Positions 1 to 9,854 of a stretch of 64,000 nt of DNA are shown piece by piece. The DNA comes from Polytrichum commune (Eukaryota; Streptophyta; Polytrichopsida; Polytrichales; Polytrichaceae). The stretch covers positions 59,091,865-59,155,864 of the forward strand of contig OX485805.1 in the NCBI GenBank assembly GCA_950295325.1, given 5' to 3'. Position numbers and translations under genes: made by a program. How positions within the stretch are numbered: position 1 is the stretch's first letter; every line of letters begins with the position of its first letter. The notes beneath the pieces were generated by a model. That model was not told the DNA's origin. It was given only the letters and a program-made list of their open reading frames with translations, and searched no databases.

Positions 1-1184
1 TTTAAAGTCCTATAGGGTATGGAATAATAGGTAATTTGGAATTATAAGTAATGCAAGCCATTTTTCTATTAACCCAAAGTAGAAATTTACATAATGATAG
101 CATCATTGTGAGAAAAATAAGAGAATTGAAAGTAACACCCCCCCTATAAAATAATGGTTGTTCGCACCTATATCCTTAACTTTTTAACACACTGCCCCCC
201 CCCCCCCCCAAGATACTTATACTTTCCTAGCCTTGTCAACTTGCCTCGCTCCACCCCATTGTCCAATGTTGTATTTCATGAGCAAATGTTTTGTTGTATC
301 CCCATGATCATTCTTCTTAACCGACTTGACATGTGGCACACCTCAATTTCATGATAGTGGACATTTATCTTTATCAACTTTGTGAATCTTCCATATCAAG
401 TTCACACTTTATGGTTTTTTTATTTCTCAAATTCTCGCCGCCTCATTTCGCATTCTTTGCCTTCTCATTGTTTTGTATTTACTTGGAAGCCTCTAGCCTT
501 GATGTCAAATTTTCTTTGGTCTTCATTACACTACCTTGGAGTTAGAAGCAAGCAATGTCATTTTTCCTTTGGTCTTTGATTATTGTACATCAAAGCAAAC
601 AACTCATACCCAACATAGTTGGAGTGCGTAATCTCATGGGTTTGAGAGTGTACGTAGTGTAGTTGGGGGTTTGATTATGGGAAGAGTGTTGGTAGCGTGA
701 GCAAAGCGCATAACATTTTTGGAGTGTAGTGTATAGTTGTGCGGAATAGGGAGCAATTTGTTTACTAGGATAATCCTATACATGATGTAATGTTCTTTGT
801 GAAATAGAGTTATGCATTTCCTAAAATTGATTTTGTGAAGTTTTGAATATGGGTACCAAATCATGAAATTGTTCACAACATGTACTGAAATTGGTTGTTT
901 AAATAATGAACTTGGTTCATATTTCCAATGAAATTGGAAGAACCTATCGCTAAATTGCTTTGTTAAATCATGAATTTGAGTTTGCACTTTTGTGGATTCA
1001 TCTTACCAAAGGAGTATGTGTCACTTTCCTTTATAAACCTCTTGGTTTTGTTCACGACTTTGAAACATTAAACATCAAAACCCTAAGGTCACAATCATGT
1101 ACTTAAGTTATCGAAGATGACCATTGAGAATTATTACATCAAAACATAAAACCTTGAATTTATAATTATGAAGTTAAGTGGACC

Positions 1185-1375
1185 ACCTTTCCCAAACAAT
1201 CTCAACCTTAACCTCAAACTCAACCTAAACCCCGATGGTTCACGGCAGTTTTTTCAAGTTAAGTTATCCAAGATGATTGTTGAACACTCTTCCCAAACAA
1301 CCTCAACCTCATCATCAACGGTTCACAATGGTTTGTGGTGGTTTTATCAAGTTAAGTTATCCAAGATGCCCATTT
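1185..1375 (+). repeat. Diverged ~93-100 bp tandem duplication
   Basis: The 22-base segment at 1254-1275 recurs exactly at 1347-1368, an offset of 93. Upstream, TTCCCAAACAA(T/C)CTCAACCT occurs at about 1189 and again at about 1289, so the copies share more than the core. A third, weaker relative (CTTAAGTTATCGAAGATGA) lies near 1101. The block is a locally duplicated, partly decayed sequence with no visible coding content. Confidence 0.7.
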
Positions 1376-1661
1376 AATAACTTTCTCATGTGACCTCAAA
1401 TTTAGCACCAATGATTCGTGACCATGCCCAGCCTTGTCAACTTGCCACAACCTTGCCTCGCCCACCCCCATTAATAGTATGATATAGGATGTGATGACTC
1501 AATACCTACCTAGACTCCTACTATGACATTATACACAATTTGACAATTCGACCCTTCTCCCAATAGCTCAAGCCTAGGGTTAATCCATCTTTGACTTGAA
1601 AGCGCCACATGTTACAAAATGAATTTGCATGTATTGACTGAAACATGCAAAATGCCACCAA

Positions 1662-1685
1662 AGAGAGAGAGAGAGGGAGAGAGAG
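1662..1685 (+). repeat. GA microsatellite
   Basis: An almost pure (GA)n run interrupted once by GGG. It is a simple sequence repeat with no further context. Confidence 0.9.
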
Positions 1686-1827
1686 TCCATTTTCATGGCA
1701 CCTCTTTGATTTGCACAACCCATTTTTCATCTTTTAGCATCACTTGTCATTCTTATCAATCATGATGTTGGACATGTAGCAACATACCATAGAGTTCCTT
1801 TGCCACAAATATGTGTGTGTGTGGGGG

Positions 1828-1887
1828 TTTAGGGGTTTAGGGTTTAGGGTTTAGGGTTTGGGTTTTAGGGTTTAGGGGGTTTAGGGT
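1828..1887 (+). repeat. Interstitial telomere-like TTTAGGG block
   Basis: About eight tandem heptamer-like units, mostly TTTAGGG with slips to TTTAGGGG, TTTGGG and TTTTAGGG. The Arabidopsis-type telomere heptamer is TTTAGGG, and here the G-rich strand is the + strand. The block ends directly in TTACAAGGGCG, the start of a module of the satellite family (see 2093-2484). The irregular units suggest an old interstitial block and not an active telomere end. Confidence 0.9.
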
Positions 1888-1888
1888 T

Positions 1889-2000
1889 ACAAGGGCGTTC
1901 TTTAGCTTTGGGGGGTCGGCGTTTCGAGCCGAAATTTTGGCAACCCCCCCATTTTCGACCCTTGTGGTCACGATGGTGAAGTCGAAAAGCTTAAGAAGTT
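1889..2000 (+). repeat. Diverged copy of the satellite 5' module (first ~113 bp)
   Basis: It begins ACAAGGGCGTTCTTT and keeps the marks of the satellite monomer start: a G6 run, TCGAGCCG, a run of C7 followed by ATT, and a CGACCCT segment. It carries many substitutions and indels relative to the copies at 2093 and 22272. After about 2000 the sequence stops matching until the next telomere motif at 2081-2090. Confidence 0.8.
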
Positions 2001-2092
2001 TTTAGATTGGTAGATATGAAACCGCAACAATCTAGGGTTGATAAACCCAAGTTTTTTGAATAAGTGGTATTTTAAAATATGGGTTTAGGGTT

Positions 2093-2484
2093 ACAAGGGC
2101 GTTCTTTCAGTTTGGGGGGTGGGAGTCTCGAGCCGAGGTTTTGGCTACCCCCCCATTCTCGACCCTCGCGATCGCGGTGGTGGAGCCGGAAACTGATACA
2201 CGTTTTAGGGTTGGCGGATGCGGGGCCCGCAACGTCGCGGGCCCGCGAGACCCAAGTCTCGCGAGCGACTCATGCTTTAAAATGTTTGGCCCTCACCTCG
2301 TGGGCCCCGTCGAGGGCAACCCGAAATGACCTTGCACTCGACGTTCGGACGTGGGTCGTAGAAGTTGCGAGCGGATGAAGTCATGACGTTGGGCGCTTCA
2401 TCCGTCCGTAGCGCGTGCGTATTCTATCGTCCCGACGACCGCTACGAGAAGTACGGGCACCTGTAAAAATGCGACACGTGGCCT
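2093..2484 (+). repeat. Isolated 392-bp satellite module A
   Basis: This segment aligns without indels to positions 1-392 of the satellite monomer (for example 23538-23929), and I count about 8 substitutions by eye. Most fall in the second half; the first ~210 bases look identical. It is preceded by GGGTTTAGGGTT and followed by AAGGGGTTTAGGGTTACAAGG, so a telomere motif sits on each side. Flanking DNA on both sides is far less similar to the satellite. The long open frame through it comes from high GC and lack of stops, not from coding signals. Confidence 0.9.
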
Positions 2485-2726
2485 AAGGGGTTTAGGGTTA
2501 CAAGGGTGTTCGGCCAAAAATGGCATGGTTATTTTTGGATTTTGAGGTGACCTACCCCCCCATTTTAAGGTATAGGGAATCCAAATCTGCAAAAACATTT
2601 CCCTAATCTATCTTAATTTGGGAGATATAGCACCGTTGACTTTTGGCTAGGTCGGTTGACTTTGACCTATAAAAAGTAAATTTGAAAATTTCAAAGGCCT
2701 ATATGGTTGTCCTTGGGTTTAGGGTT
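2485..2726 (+). repeat. Diverged telomere-capped module with C-tract and TTGACTT motifs
   Basis: It starts with GGGGTTTAGGGTTACAAGG and then carries CCTACCCCCCCATTTT, TTTGGGAGATAT and two TTGACTTT motifs, the same order as in the satellite's 3' half. It is a decayed relative and not a copy. It ends at the next GGGTTTAGGGTTACAAGG at about 2714-2732. Confidence 0.7.
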
Positions 2727-3200
2727 ACAAGGGTGTCCCCAAATTTTGGCCATACTTTTTTTAAGGGTTTTTTGGCCTAGGCCCCCTTTATAAAGGATTG
2801 CCCACCCAATGGTGAAAAAAACCACCTTAACAATATCGCCATTTGTGAGATATAGCAAGTTTGACTTTTTTGGGGTGAGTTGACTTTTGTTATTTTAAGG
2901 TATTTGGAAATTTGGAGGATACCTACCCCCCTATTTCTTAGTATGGTGAATCCAATGGTGCCCTTGGTTTTACAAACTAAGTTAATGCGTAAAAGTTATT
3001 AGCGTTTCAAAAGATGAATAAAAATGGGCTATCTTTGCGAGGTTAGTGAATTTGAGAGATCCGAGGGTACCTACCCCCCCATTATCGAGGGTTGTGAACA
3101 CAATGGAGTAAAAAACCACCTGAACACTATCGCTATTTGTGAGAAACAAGACTTGTTGACTTCCGGCCCTCTATAGTTGACTTTTTGGAAATAGTCGTTT
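2727..3200 (+). repeat. Relic of the satellite 3' half
   Basis: It is collinear with the part of the 1,266-bp monomer from CAGGGTTACATGCGTGTCCCC to the end. Shared landmarks in order are GTGTCCCC, TTTTTGGCC(C/T)AGGCCCCC, the palindrome CTTTATAAAG (2786-2795), TTTGTGAGATAT, GGGGTGAGTTGACTTTT, a TTTGCGAG segment, GGTACCTACCCCCCCATT, CACAATGGAGTAAAAAA and a terminal GTTGACTTTTTG. Identity is clearly much lower than in module A, so this is an old relative of the array. Confidence 0.8.
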
Positions 3201-3339
3201 TTTAAAATTTTGATTTGGATAAGTAGTGGGACTACACCTGGGCATTCCATAATGGTTTGATACTTGGTCCTACCACCTCGTATGCATGAATTATGGATGG
3301 ATGAAGATTTGCTACCTTCAACCGTCATAACTTATTCAT

Positions 3340-6300
3340 ATCTTGTCCGATTGGTAAATATTAATATATTAAACATCCACATTGTAGAGCATATGGATAG
3401 CTATCCAAAATGACCTTGAACTTGAAATTTGAACGTAAATCAAAGAAGTTATGAGTGGATGAAAATCTAAATGTTGATACTTCATCCTTCCATAATTTTT
3501 ATAGAATTAATCATTTCAAGGAATGGTACATGTTTATGGAAAGCTATTTAAATGGACTATGACGTGGAAGTGATTAAATTCATGTTTGGGATAAAATACC
3601 AAGTCACGTTATAATGAATTGCTTTATTGTAGGCTGGTACATATTTTAATATATTTTGGTTATATGATCTTGATATTATGGAAGGCTATCATGAATGTTC
3701 TTAAACTTCATATTTGGACGTAAATATAAGAAGTTATGAATGAATTAAGTTTTTTAATATTTATATTCAATCAATTCATAATTTTTGTTCATTTAATCAT
3801 TTCAAGGAGTGCTACATGTCTTTGGAAAGCTCTTTAAATGGATTATCCCCAAGCCCTTGTGATGCTAATGTGATTGCTAATGGGGAGGCTCATAGAGTTC
3901 TTAGATTTGTGGATATTGAACCGCAGCAGCCGAAGTATGAAGTACGTAAATTTGAAGATTCGAAATGCATGATTTAAAATATTTTGCATCCACGAGGTGG
4001 ACCGTATGGAGGGCGGTCTAAAATGACTTGCATTTGATATTCGGACGTAAATCGGTCAAGTTATAACCTGATGAAGTTCGGTGTTCAGATACCTCATCCA
4101 TCCATAATGCCAACTTACATTATCATCTCAAGGAGTGCTTTGTATGTGTGGGCGGTTTCCAACGTAATAGTGTATTATAGTTGAAATACAAGTTCCAACC
4201 GATGTTTAATGTCGTCCTAGTCAAAATGGTACTTTTCGATACGCATATTTTAAAATGTGTGGGTTGTATCATGTGGACCTTGTTGAGAGCTATCCTATAT
4301 GTCTTTGACTTTGATATTTGGACGTAAATTTAAGAAATAATGATCGGATGAATTTTTGAATGTTGATACTTAATTCATCCATAATTTTTGTTTATTTAAT
4401 CATTTCAATGAGTGCTATCTGTTTATGAGAAACTCGTGAAATAGACTATCCCCAAGTCTTTGTGATGTTAATGTGATCGCTAATGGGAAGGCTCATGGAG
4501 TTCATAGATTTGTGGATATTGAACTGCAGCAGCCAAAGTATGAAGTACTTAAATTTTAGGGTCAAAATGCATGATTTAAAATATTTTACGTCTACGAGGT
4601 GGACCGCATGGAGGGGGGTCAAAAATGACTTTGTGTTAGACATTTGAACGTAAATCGGTGAAGTTATAATCTGATGAAGTTCGGTGCTCTGATACCTCAT
4701 CCATCCATAATATTTGCTTACATTATCATCTCAAGGAGTGCTATGTATGTGTGGGCGGTTTCCAACGTAATAGTGTATTATAGTATTGAAATACAAGTTC
4801 CCAACGATGTTTAATTTCGTCCTAGTCAAAATGGTACTTTTCGATACGCATATTTTAAAATGTGTGGGTTGTATCATGTGGACCTTGTTGAGAAATATCC
4901 TATATGTCTTTCAATTTGATATTTGGACGTGAATAAAAAAATTGGTGATCGGATGTAGTTTGAATGTTGATACTTCATCCATCCATAATTTTTGTTTATT
5001 TAATTATTTTAAGGAATGCTACATGTCTATAAAAAGATCTTTAAATGGACTATTCCCAAGCTCTTGTGATGCCAATGTGATTGAAAGATGTAGTCGTAGA
5101 GTTTTAGGAGTTTTTAGATTTGTGGATATTGAACCGCAGCAGCCAAAGTATGAAGTACGTAAATCTGAGGGTTCGCAATTCATGATTTAAAATATTTTAC
5201 GTATATGAGGTGGACTGCATGGAGGGCGGTCCAAAATGACTTCGCGTTTGATGTTCGGACGTAAATCGGTCAAGTTATAACCTGATGAAGTTCGATGTTC
5301 AGATACCTCATCCATCCATAATGTTTGCTTACATTAGCATATCCAGGAGTGCTACATGTGTGTAACGGATTTCCAACGTAATATTGTATAAGAATGTTGA
5401 AATGCAAGTTCCCAACGATGTTTAAGGTCGTCCTAGTCAAAATGGTGTTTTTCGAAACGCATGTTTTAAAATGTGTGGGTTGTATCATGTGGACCTTCTT
5501 AAGAACCATCCTACATGTTTTTCACCTTGGTATTTGGACGTAAATTTAAGAAATAATGATCGGATGAATTTTTGAGTGTTGATACTTCATTCATCCATAA
5601 TTTTTGTTTAAGGTATCATTTCAAGGAGTGCTACCTATTTATGAAAAGCTCGTGAAATGGACTATTCCCAAGTCCTTCTGATTGGGATCGAAATGTGTAG
5701 TTGAAGGCTCATAAGAGTTCTTAGATGTGTGGATGTTGAACCACAGCAGTCGAAGTATGAAGTACGTAAATTTGAAGGTCACTAAACCCAAAATTTAAAA
5801 TATTTTGCGTCCATGAGGTGGAACGCCTAGAGGGCGGTCCAAAATGACTTTGCATTTGACATTCGGACGTAAATCGATCAAGTTATGATCTGATGAAGTT
5901 CGGTGTTCTCAGACCTCATCCATTCATAATGTTTGCCTACATTATCATCTTCAAAGAGCGCTACATGTGTGCGGGGGGGTTTCCAACGGAATGTGGTTAA
6001 GAGTGTTGAAATGCAAGTTTCCATCGATGTTCAAAGTCTTTCTAGTCAAAATGGATGTTTTCCGGGATGCATGTTTTAAAATGTGTAAGTTGTATCATGT
6101 GGACCTTGTAGAGAGCTATTTTACATGTATTTGAACTTGATATTCGTACGTAAATTTAAGAAGTAATGATCGGATGAAGTTTAGAATGTTGATACTTCAT
6201 CCATCCATAATTTTTGTTTATTTAATCATTTCAAAGAGTGCTACATGTCTATGGAAAGCTCATTGAATGGACTATTCCCAAGTCCTTATGATGCCAATGT

Positions 6301-6521
6301 AATCGAAATATGTAGTTGGAGGCTCATAGGAGCTCTTAAATTTGTGAAAAATGAACCGCAGCACCGAAGTATGAAATACGTAAATTTGAGGATCGCAAAA
6401 TTCATGATTTAAAATATTTTGCGTCCACGAGGTGGACCGCATGGAAGGCGGCCCAAAGTAACTTTGCGTTTGACATTCCGATGTAAATCGGTCAAGTTAT
6501 GACCTGATGAAGTTCAGTGTA
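3340..6521 (+). repeat. Old tandem array: ~305-bp subunits in ~608-bp dimers
   Basis: Two alternating, related subunits repeat. Type B contains ACCTCATCCATCCATAATG (anchors at 4091, 4694, 5305, 5913, with a truncated last copy near 6515). Type A contains ACTTCATCCATCCATAATT (anchors at 4368, 4972, 5584, 6194, with irregular earlier copies near 3479 and 3762). Same-type spacing is 603-612 bp. Both types share TTTAAAAT, a TTCGGACGTAAAT segment, (C/G)GATGAAG, the CATCCATCCATAAT anchor and CAAGGAGTGCTA, so they descend from one ~305-bp unit. No reading frame is conserved among copies. Confidence 0.9.
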
Positions 6522-6885
6522 ACTCAGTCAACGTAACCTTCATAAGAGGGTCTTGACTATAGCTAACTCTACTTCGAGGTTAATTTTGGTTTATAAATGA
6601 GTGTTTCCCGCAATCTGCAAGTGACTAGGGGTTTAGTGTTTCATGGGATTTAGTTTGAGTGGGACCCTACAAACAAGAACAAAATAGTTGCAGCAACTCC
6701 ATGGATACTTTGCTAACCTGGAGGCATTGTAGGATATGTGGGCGACTTTTTAGATTGTAGGCCATGTTTATTTCTCGATTACCTAGTTGTCCTAAGTGGC
6801 GGGCACTGCACTTTAATATCGTAGTTGTTATAACCTACAACAACTGAAACAATATTTGCATTCATACCAATGATTGTAGAGAACC
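6522..6885. other. Unassigned intergenic DNA
   Basis: The ~608-bp array is truncated at the left edge. I find no gene, clear repeat or RNA here. One TTTAGTG/TTTAG stretch near 6634-6655 faintly recalls telomere motifs but is not tandem. Confidence 0.5.
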
Positions 6886-6887
6886 GA

Positions 6888-7042
6888 CAGTTAGTTACAA
6901 ATGAACCGGTTGAATTTGAGAAATAACCGGTCGAAGTTCAAGATTGTAGGAAAATTACCTTCATTTTAGAGGAATTATAGAATATACCTCAATTTCACAA
7001 AAGAAAACCGGAGGATGTCAACATGTAATCCGTTGGACTTCA
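6888..7042 (+). pseudogene. Decayed copy of a recurring coding fragment (copy 1)
   Basis: The + strand reads N-E-P-V-E-F-E-K-stop and then D-C-R-K and L-E-E, parallel to DEPAEFEKEL...DCRKIIDHLEEF at 9263 onward. At DNA level both copies share AGGAAAATTA, TTTAGAGGAAT, GAATATACC, and the end GGATGTCAACATGTAA. Stops and indels show it is dead. The source gene is not recognised. Related pieces lie at 7280-7395, 9186-9405, 15510-15655 and 18146-18250. Confidence 0.6.
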
Positions 7043-7279
7043 TGATTGGAACATCACAATCTTAATCATTTGATATGGTTGTATACATACATATATTTAT
7101 CAAAATCTTGTAAATTACAAGGAGTGGTTATCTGGTAGTAAGAAGTTTAAAAGTGCTGACATGACAGGTCAAAGCAGTTTCACGAACAAGCTTTGGTCGA
7201 TGTCTCCACTCCTTCGTGCCACTATGTCTGCATGAGGTGCTGCTTTCACATATGGAAGGGTCAATAATATGATTTTTGC

Positions 7280-7395
7280 TATTTGCTGTATACTGCAGTC
7301 CTTCCATAATAAGCGGGTGAGAGTCGGTGCTCCCCTTATGATCGGCGAGGACCGGCATTAAGTTACAGATGAGCTGGCTGAGTTTGAGAAAGATT
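7280..7395 (+). repeat. Partial copy of the recurring fragment (copy 2)
   Basis: It matches 9186-9290: CTGCAGTCCTTC, GTGAGAGTCG, ATGATC and GAGGACCGGCATTAAGTTACAG are shared. The copy stops after GAGTTTGAGAAAGA, where AT-rich repeat DNA takes over. The similarity reaches further upstream than the coding-like part, so the duplicated unit includes what may be an intron before the fragment. Confidence 0.7.
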
Positions 7396-7937
7396 CAACG
7401 TTATGTATGACATGTTAAACATATAATATATCAATTAATATCATAATCATATTAAAATTAAACTAATAATATAATGCATAGTATAAAATTACACACTTAA
7501 ATATTTAAAATAAAACATGCTTTAATTTAAGAATACCACACGTTGTAGGACATATAAATAGGAATCTAAAATGATATTGTGGTAAAAATTCGGATGTGAT
7601 ACGAAAAACTTATTAATGGATGAAGTTTTATGAAGATAAGAATTAAATTAAAGCTGAAAGATTTAAATCATGAATCAATATTATAATGTACGACATGTTA
7701 TATATATATTTATTAAAATTATTAAAATTATAATCATATCAAAATTGTGCTAATATCATAATTGGCAGTATTATATAATTACATATTCATTCATCCAGGA
7801 TAAAATATGCTTTACTTTTAAGATATAATTACGTGTTTATAGCATGTGAATTCCAATCCAAAATGACCTTGTGCTAAATTTTTGGACATCATATCAAATA
7901 ATTATGAACGGATGAAGTTTTGTGTTGATAATTTGGT
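7396..7937 (+). repeat. Very AT-rich, decayed copies of the ~305-bp unit
   Basis: Two copies about 290 bp apart keep the same order of marks: AATCTAAAATGA / AATCCAAAATGACCTTGTG, a TTCGGATGT / TTTGGACAT segment, and (T/C)GGATGAAGTTTT (near 7618 and 7909). These match the ~305-bp unit of 3340-6521 and the corresponding part of the satellite monomer. The rest is AT-rich and without genes. Confidence 0.65.
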
Positions 7938-8050
7938 TTAGGGACATGCGGGATGTGCAGACATTGCTTCGCTCCCCTCCATTGCTGATGTGGCCGCCGT
8001 GTGATCCAACCCAATATCACTCGCACGAACTGCTAATCCGTGATCAATCT
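7938..8050 (-). CDS. Possible terminal exon of an unrecognised gene
   Basis: On the minus strand a good acceptor (CTTCTTACAG, 8051-8060) precedes an open segment reading I-D-H-G-L-A-V-R-A-S-D-I-G-L-D and ending at a TAA stop at 7938-7940. GC is higher than in the AT-rich DNA beside it, which is why I list it. No domain is recognised and no upstream exon could be fixed. It may be a gene fragment. Confidence 0.3.
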
Positions 8051-8169
8051 CTGTAAGAAGTGTTAACTTGGATTGAATATTAACCCTGCTCCAACAGAAG
8101 CTTATACTATCATGGAATGAGGACAAATCGCTCAAGAACAGATCACAAGTCAGATCCTGCATGGATATA

Positions 8170-8910
8170 TAAGGGGTCCTGGATAAGTCGAATAGTAAAG
8201 ATATGCCTATTCAGCACAGGAATGTCAAAAATTTCCCAAAAAAATTAAGTACAAATGACTGTATGCCTAGTTGATCATGTTAGGTATTGAAATCTAACCA
8301 GAGCTAGATCTCGGGTGTCAAGCACTGTACTGTAACATGTCCCAACTCAATTCCATGCAAGGATTGTAGAGTTTGAACCCAAGCCTTATAATCTTTCTGC
8401 TAGGGCATTTTCAACTGAAGTGAATGAATACGATAATCGGTCAAAATGGGTGAGAGCAGAAAATTTAGGGCCTCGTGATTGAATTCATAACTACAATTTC
8501 AAAACGAGTGTACAAAAGAGGATATTCATGATATGGCTGACTGTAGCTAATATCAAATCTCAAGGTAACAGGAATAAAGTTGATGCCCTTTCTATCCTTA
8601 GTATCAGGATAGTTGGGAGTGGAGATTGATTGAACAGACTCTTCCCGGCCCCTTGACTCCTCAAATCATTTAGAATCACGGTACTACACTACAGTAGGAA
8701 ACTTATTGAAGGGTTGGATTATGGTTACCTGACAGGGGAGCAAATGAGCCCAATCTTAGGCATCAAGTAAACCTGGCTTTTGATTACTCGATCCTGGACT
8801 AGAAGTCCGGGTGTCACCATGAAGCCAACTTTAGAAGAGAAAAAAAATGAGTTGAAAGGATAGACTGTTAGGACATCCATGTCTCCATAAACTTGGAATT
8901 TCAAGTGGTC
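8170..8910. other. No gene seen
   Basis: Mixed-composition DNA with no long frame, no clear tandem repeat and no recognisable RNA gene. A short segment near 8346-8375 vaguely resembles 6862-6882 (ATTGTAGAG context), too weakly to call. Confidence 0.5.
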
Positions 8911-8916
8911 GAGTCT

Positions 8917-9171
8917 TCACACAGAAGATAGCAGCTGGAGGTTCAGAGGAGAAAGCCAGTTTGTGTGCTTCATTGCCTCCAATAGATCCTCAACCAGACT
9001 TTGAGGCCATTCGTCCCACCACTGTAGTTCATCATGAATTGTTTGGAATCTCCTGTTGCAAAACATATGAAAATAACCTTGGTATACCTTGCCATCCGGA
9101 TCGATTGCATCTGTTGGGCCAAGGAGCGCCAACTTTTGATACTCATCCCTTGTTGACATCCTGTCCGACAA
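8917..9171 (-). CDS. Unrecognised Trp-rich coding fragment
   Basis: A minus-strand frame contains L-L-G-P-T-D-A-I-D-P-D-G-K-V-Y-Q-G-Y and, later, D-E-L-Q-W-W-D-E-W-P-Q-S-L-V-E-D-L-L-E-A, a composition expected of protein and not of noise. Internal GATGGCAAG|GTATACC and TTTGCAACAG|GAG look like donor and acceptor sites, so the frame may span an intron. A second frame over 8970-9060 is also open, so the true reading frame is unsure. No family is recognised. Confidence 0.35.
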   Translation of the reverse strand: MSDRMSTRDEYQKLALLGPTDAIDPDGKVYQGYFHMFCNRRFQTIHDELQWWDEWPQSLVEDLLEAMKHTNWLSPLNLQLLSSV

Positions 9172-9185
9172 GGATGCATCCTAAA

Positions 9186-9405
9186 CTGCAGTCCTTCTAT
9201 AGGAGGCATGTGAGAGTCGTTGCTCACCCTATGATCAGGGAGGACCGGCATTAAGTTACAGATGAGCCGGCTGAGTTTGAGAAAGAACTGGTTAAAGTTC
9301 GAGACTGCAGGAAAATTATCGATCATTTAGAGGAATTTATGGAATATACCCAATTTAAGAAAGGAAAACCAAAGGATGTCAACATGTAACCAGTTGGGCT
9401 TGCAA
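9186..9405 (+). pseudogene. Best-preserved copy of the recurring coding fragment (copy 3)
   Basis: After an acceptor-like TTAAGTTACAG the + strand reads D-E-P-A-E-F-E-K-E-L-V-K-V-R-D-C-R-K, then I-I-D-H-L-E-E-F-M-E-Y-T-Q-F, and ends at CAACAT|GTAACC, which can be a splice donor or an in-frame TAA. The helical, charged composition suggests a true exon. The frame reopens after the stop and reads D-P-M-Q-F-L-K-R-R-R-S-E-D and then a Ser/Pro/Ala-rich stretch to about 9650. Four poorer copies exist in this window. The protein is not recognised. Confidence 0.5.
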
Positions 9406-9752
9406 GCACTGGGATTTCAACTGATTATGCCCGATCATTGTGGTCACCCTCCTGCAGGCTGGACCCAATGCAGTTCCTCAAAAGAAGGAGAAGTGAGGAT
9501 GCAGAAGGAGGTCGGATTCCTGGTTCTCTGTTTCATACCCCTACTCCTGCTGCTGCACAGGAATCATCTTCAGTTCTCAAGAGAATTCCGAAGCAGCAAT
9601 GTAGTCCTCCTGCAGCCGGCCTGGAAGTTAAGTGTAAGGTTAAGGTTGGGAGTCAGTCTTGTGTATGCTCAGGTCTGCAACACTGGGCTGATGAGCACGT
9701 CACGTTAGGAGGATCTGCTCGTTTCTACATTTGCATGCAGTATACAATATAG
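9406..9752 (+). CDS. Possible coding fragment, disordered Ser/Pro/Lys-rich
   Basis: This continues the frame of the preceding fragment: L-F-H-T-P-T-P-A-A-A-Q-E-S-S-S, then L-K-R-I-P-K-Q-Q-C-S-P-P, closing at a TAA near 9750. The composition is like a nuclear-protein linker. A second frame is also open across the same bases, so coding status is uncertain. I found no domain. Confidence 0.3.
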
Positions 9753-9854
9753 CCCAATCCAAAACAAAAAGTATCCAACTTTCTAGCCTTTTAAACCTGT
9801 CATTACATTTGTTCACAATTTTCGTCTGCTGGTGCTAAGTACACGGAGCTGCCA

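Larger units (their letters stand above)
1..1827. other. AT-rich intergenic DNA, no supported gene
   Basis: I see no convincing gene here: open frames are short, low in complexity and lack recognisable motifs. The stretch holds a run of 15 C at 195-209, two diverged copies of a segment containing AGCCTTGTCAACTTGCC (at about 229-245 and near 1431-1447), a diverged tandem repeat at about 1185-1375, a GA microsatellite at 1662-1685 and a short GT run at 1811-1823 that leads into a telomere-like block. Confidence 0.7.

Noticed and set aside
634-987. 117-codon minus-strand frame in the AT-rich left end
   Set aside because: Low-complexity composition, no motif, no splice or promoter context; compatible with chance.
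1828-1887. Active telomere end
   Set aside because: The block is only ~60 bp, irregular and followed by more than 60 kb of sequence, so it is interstitial.
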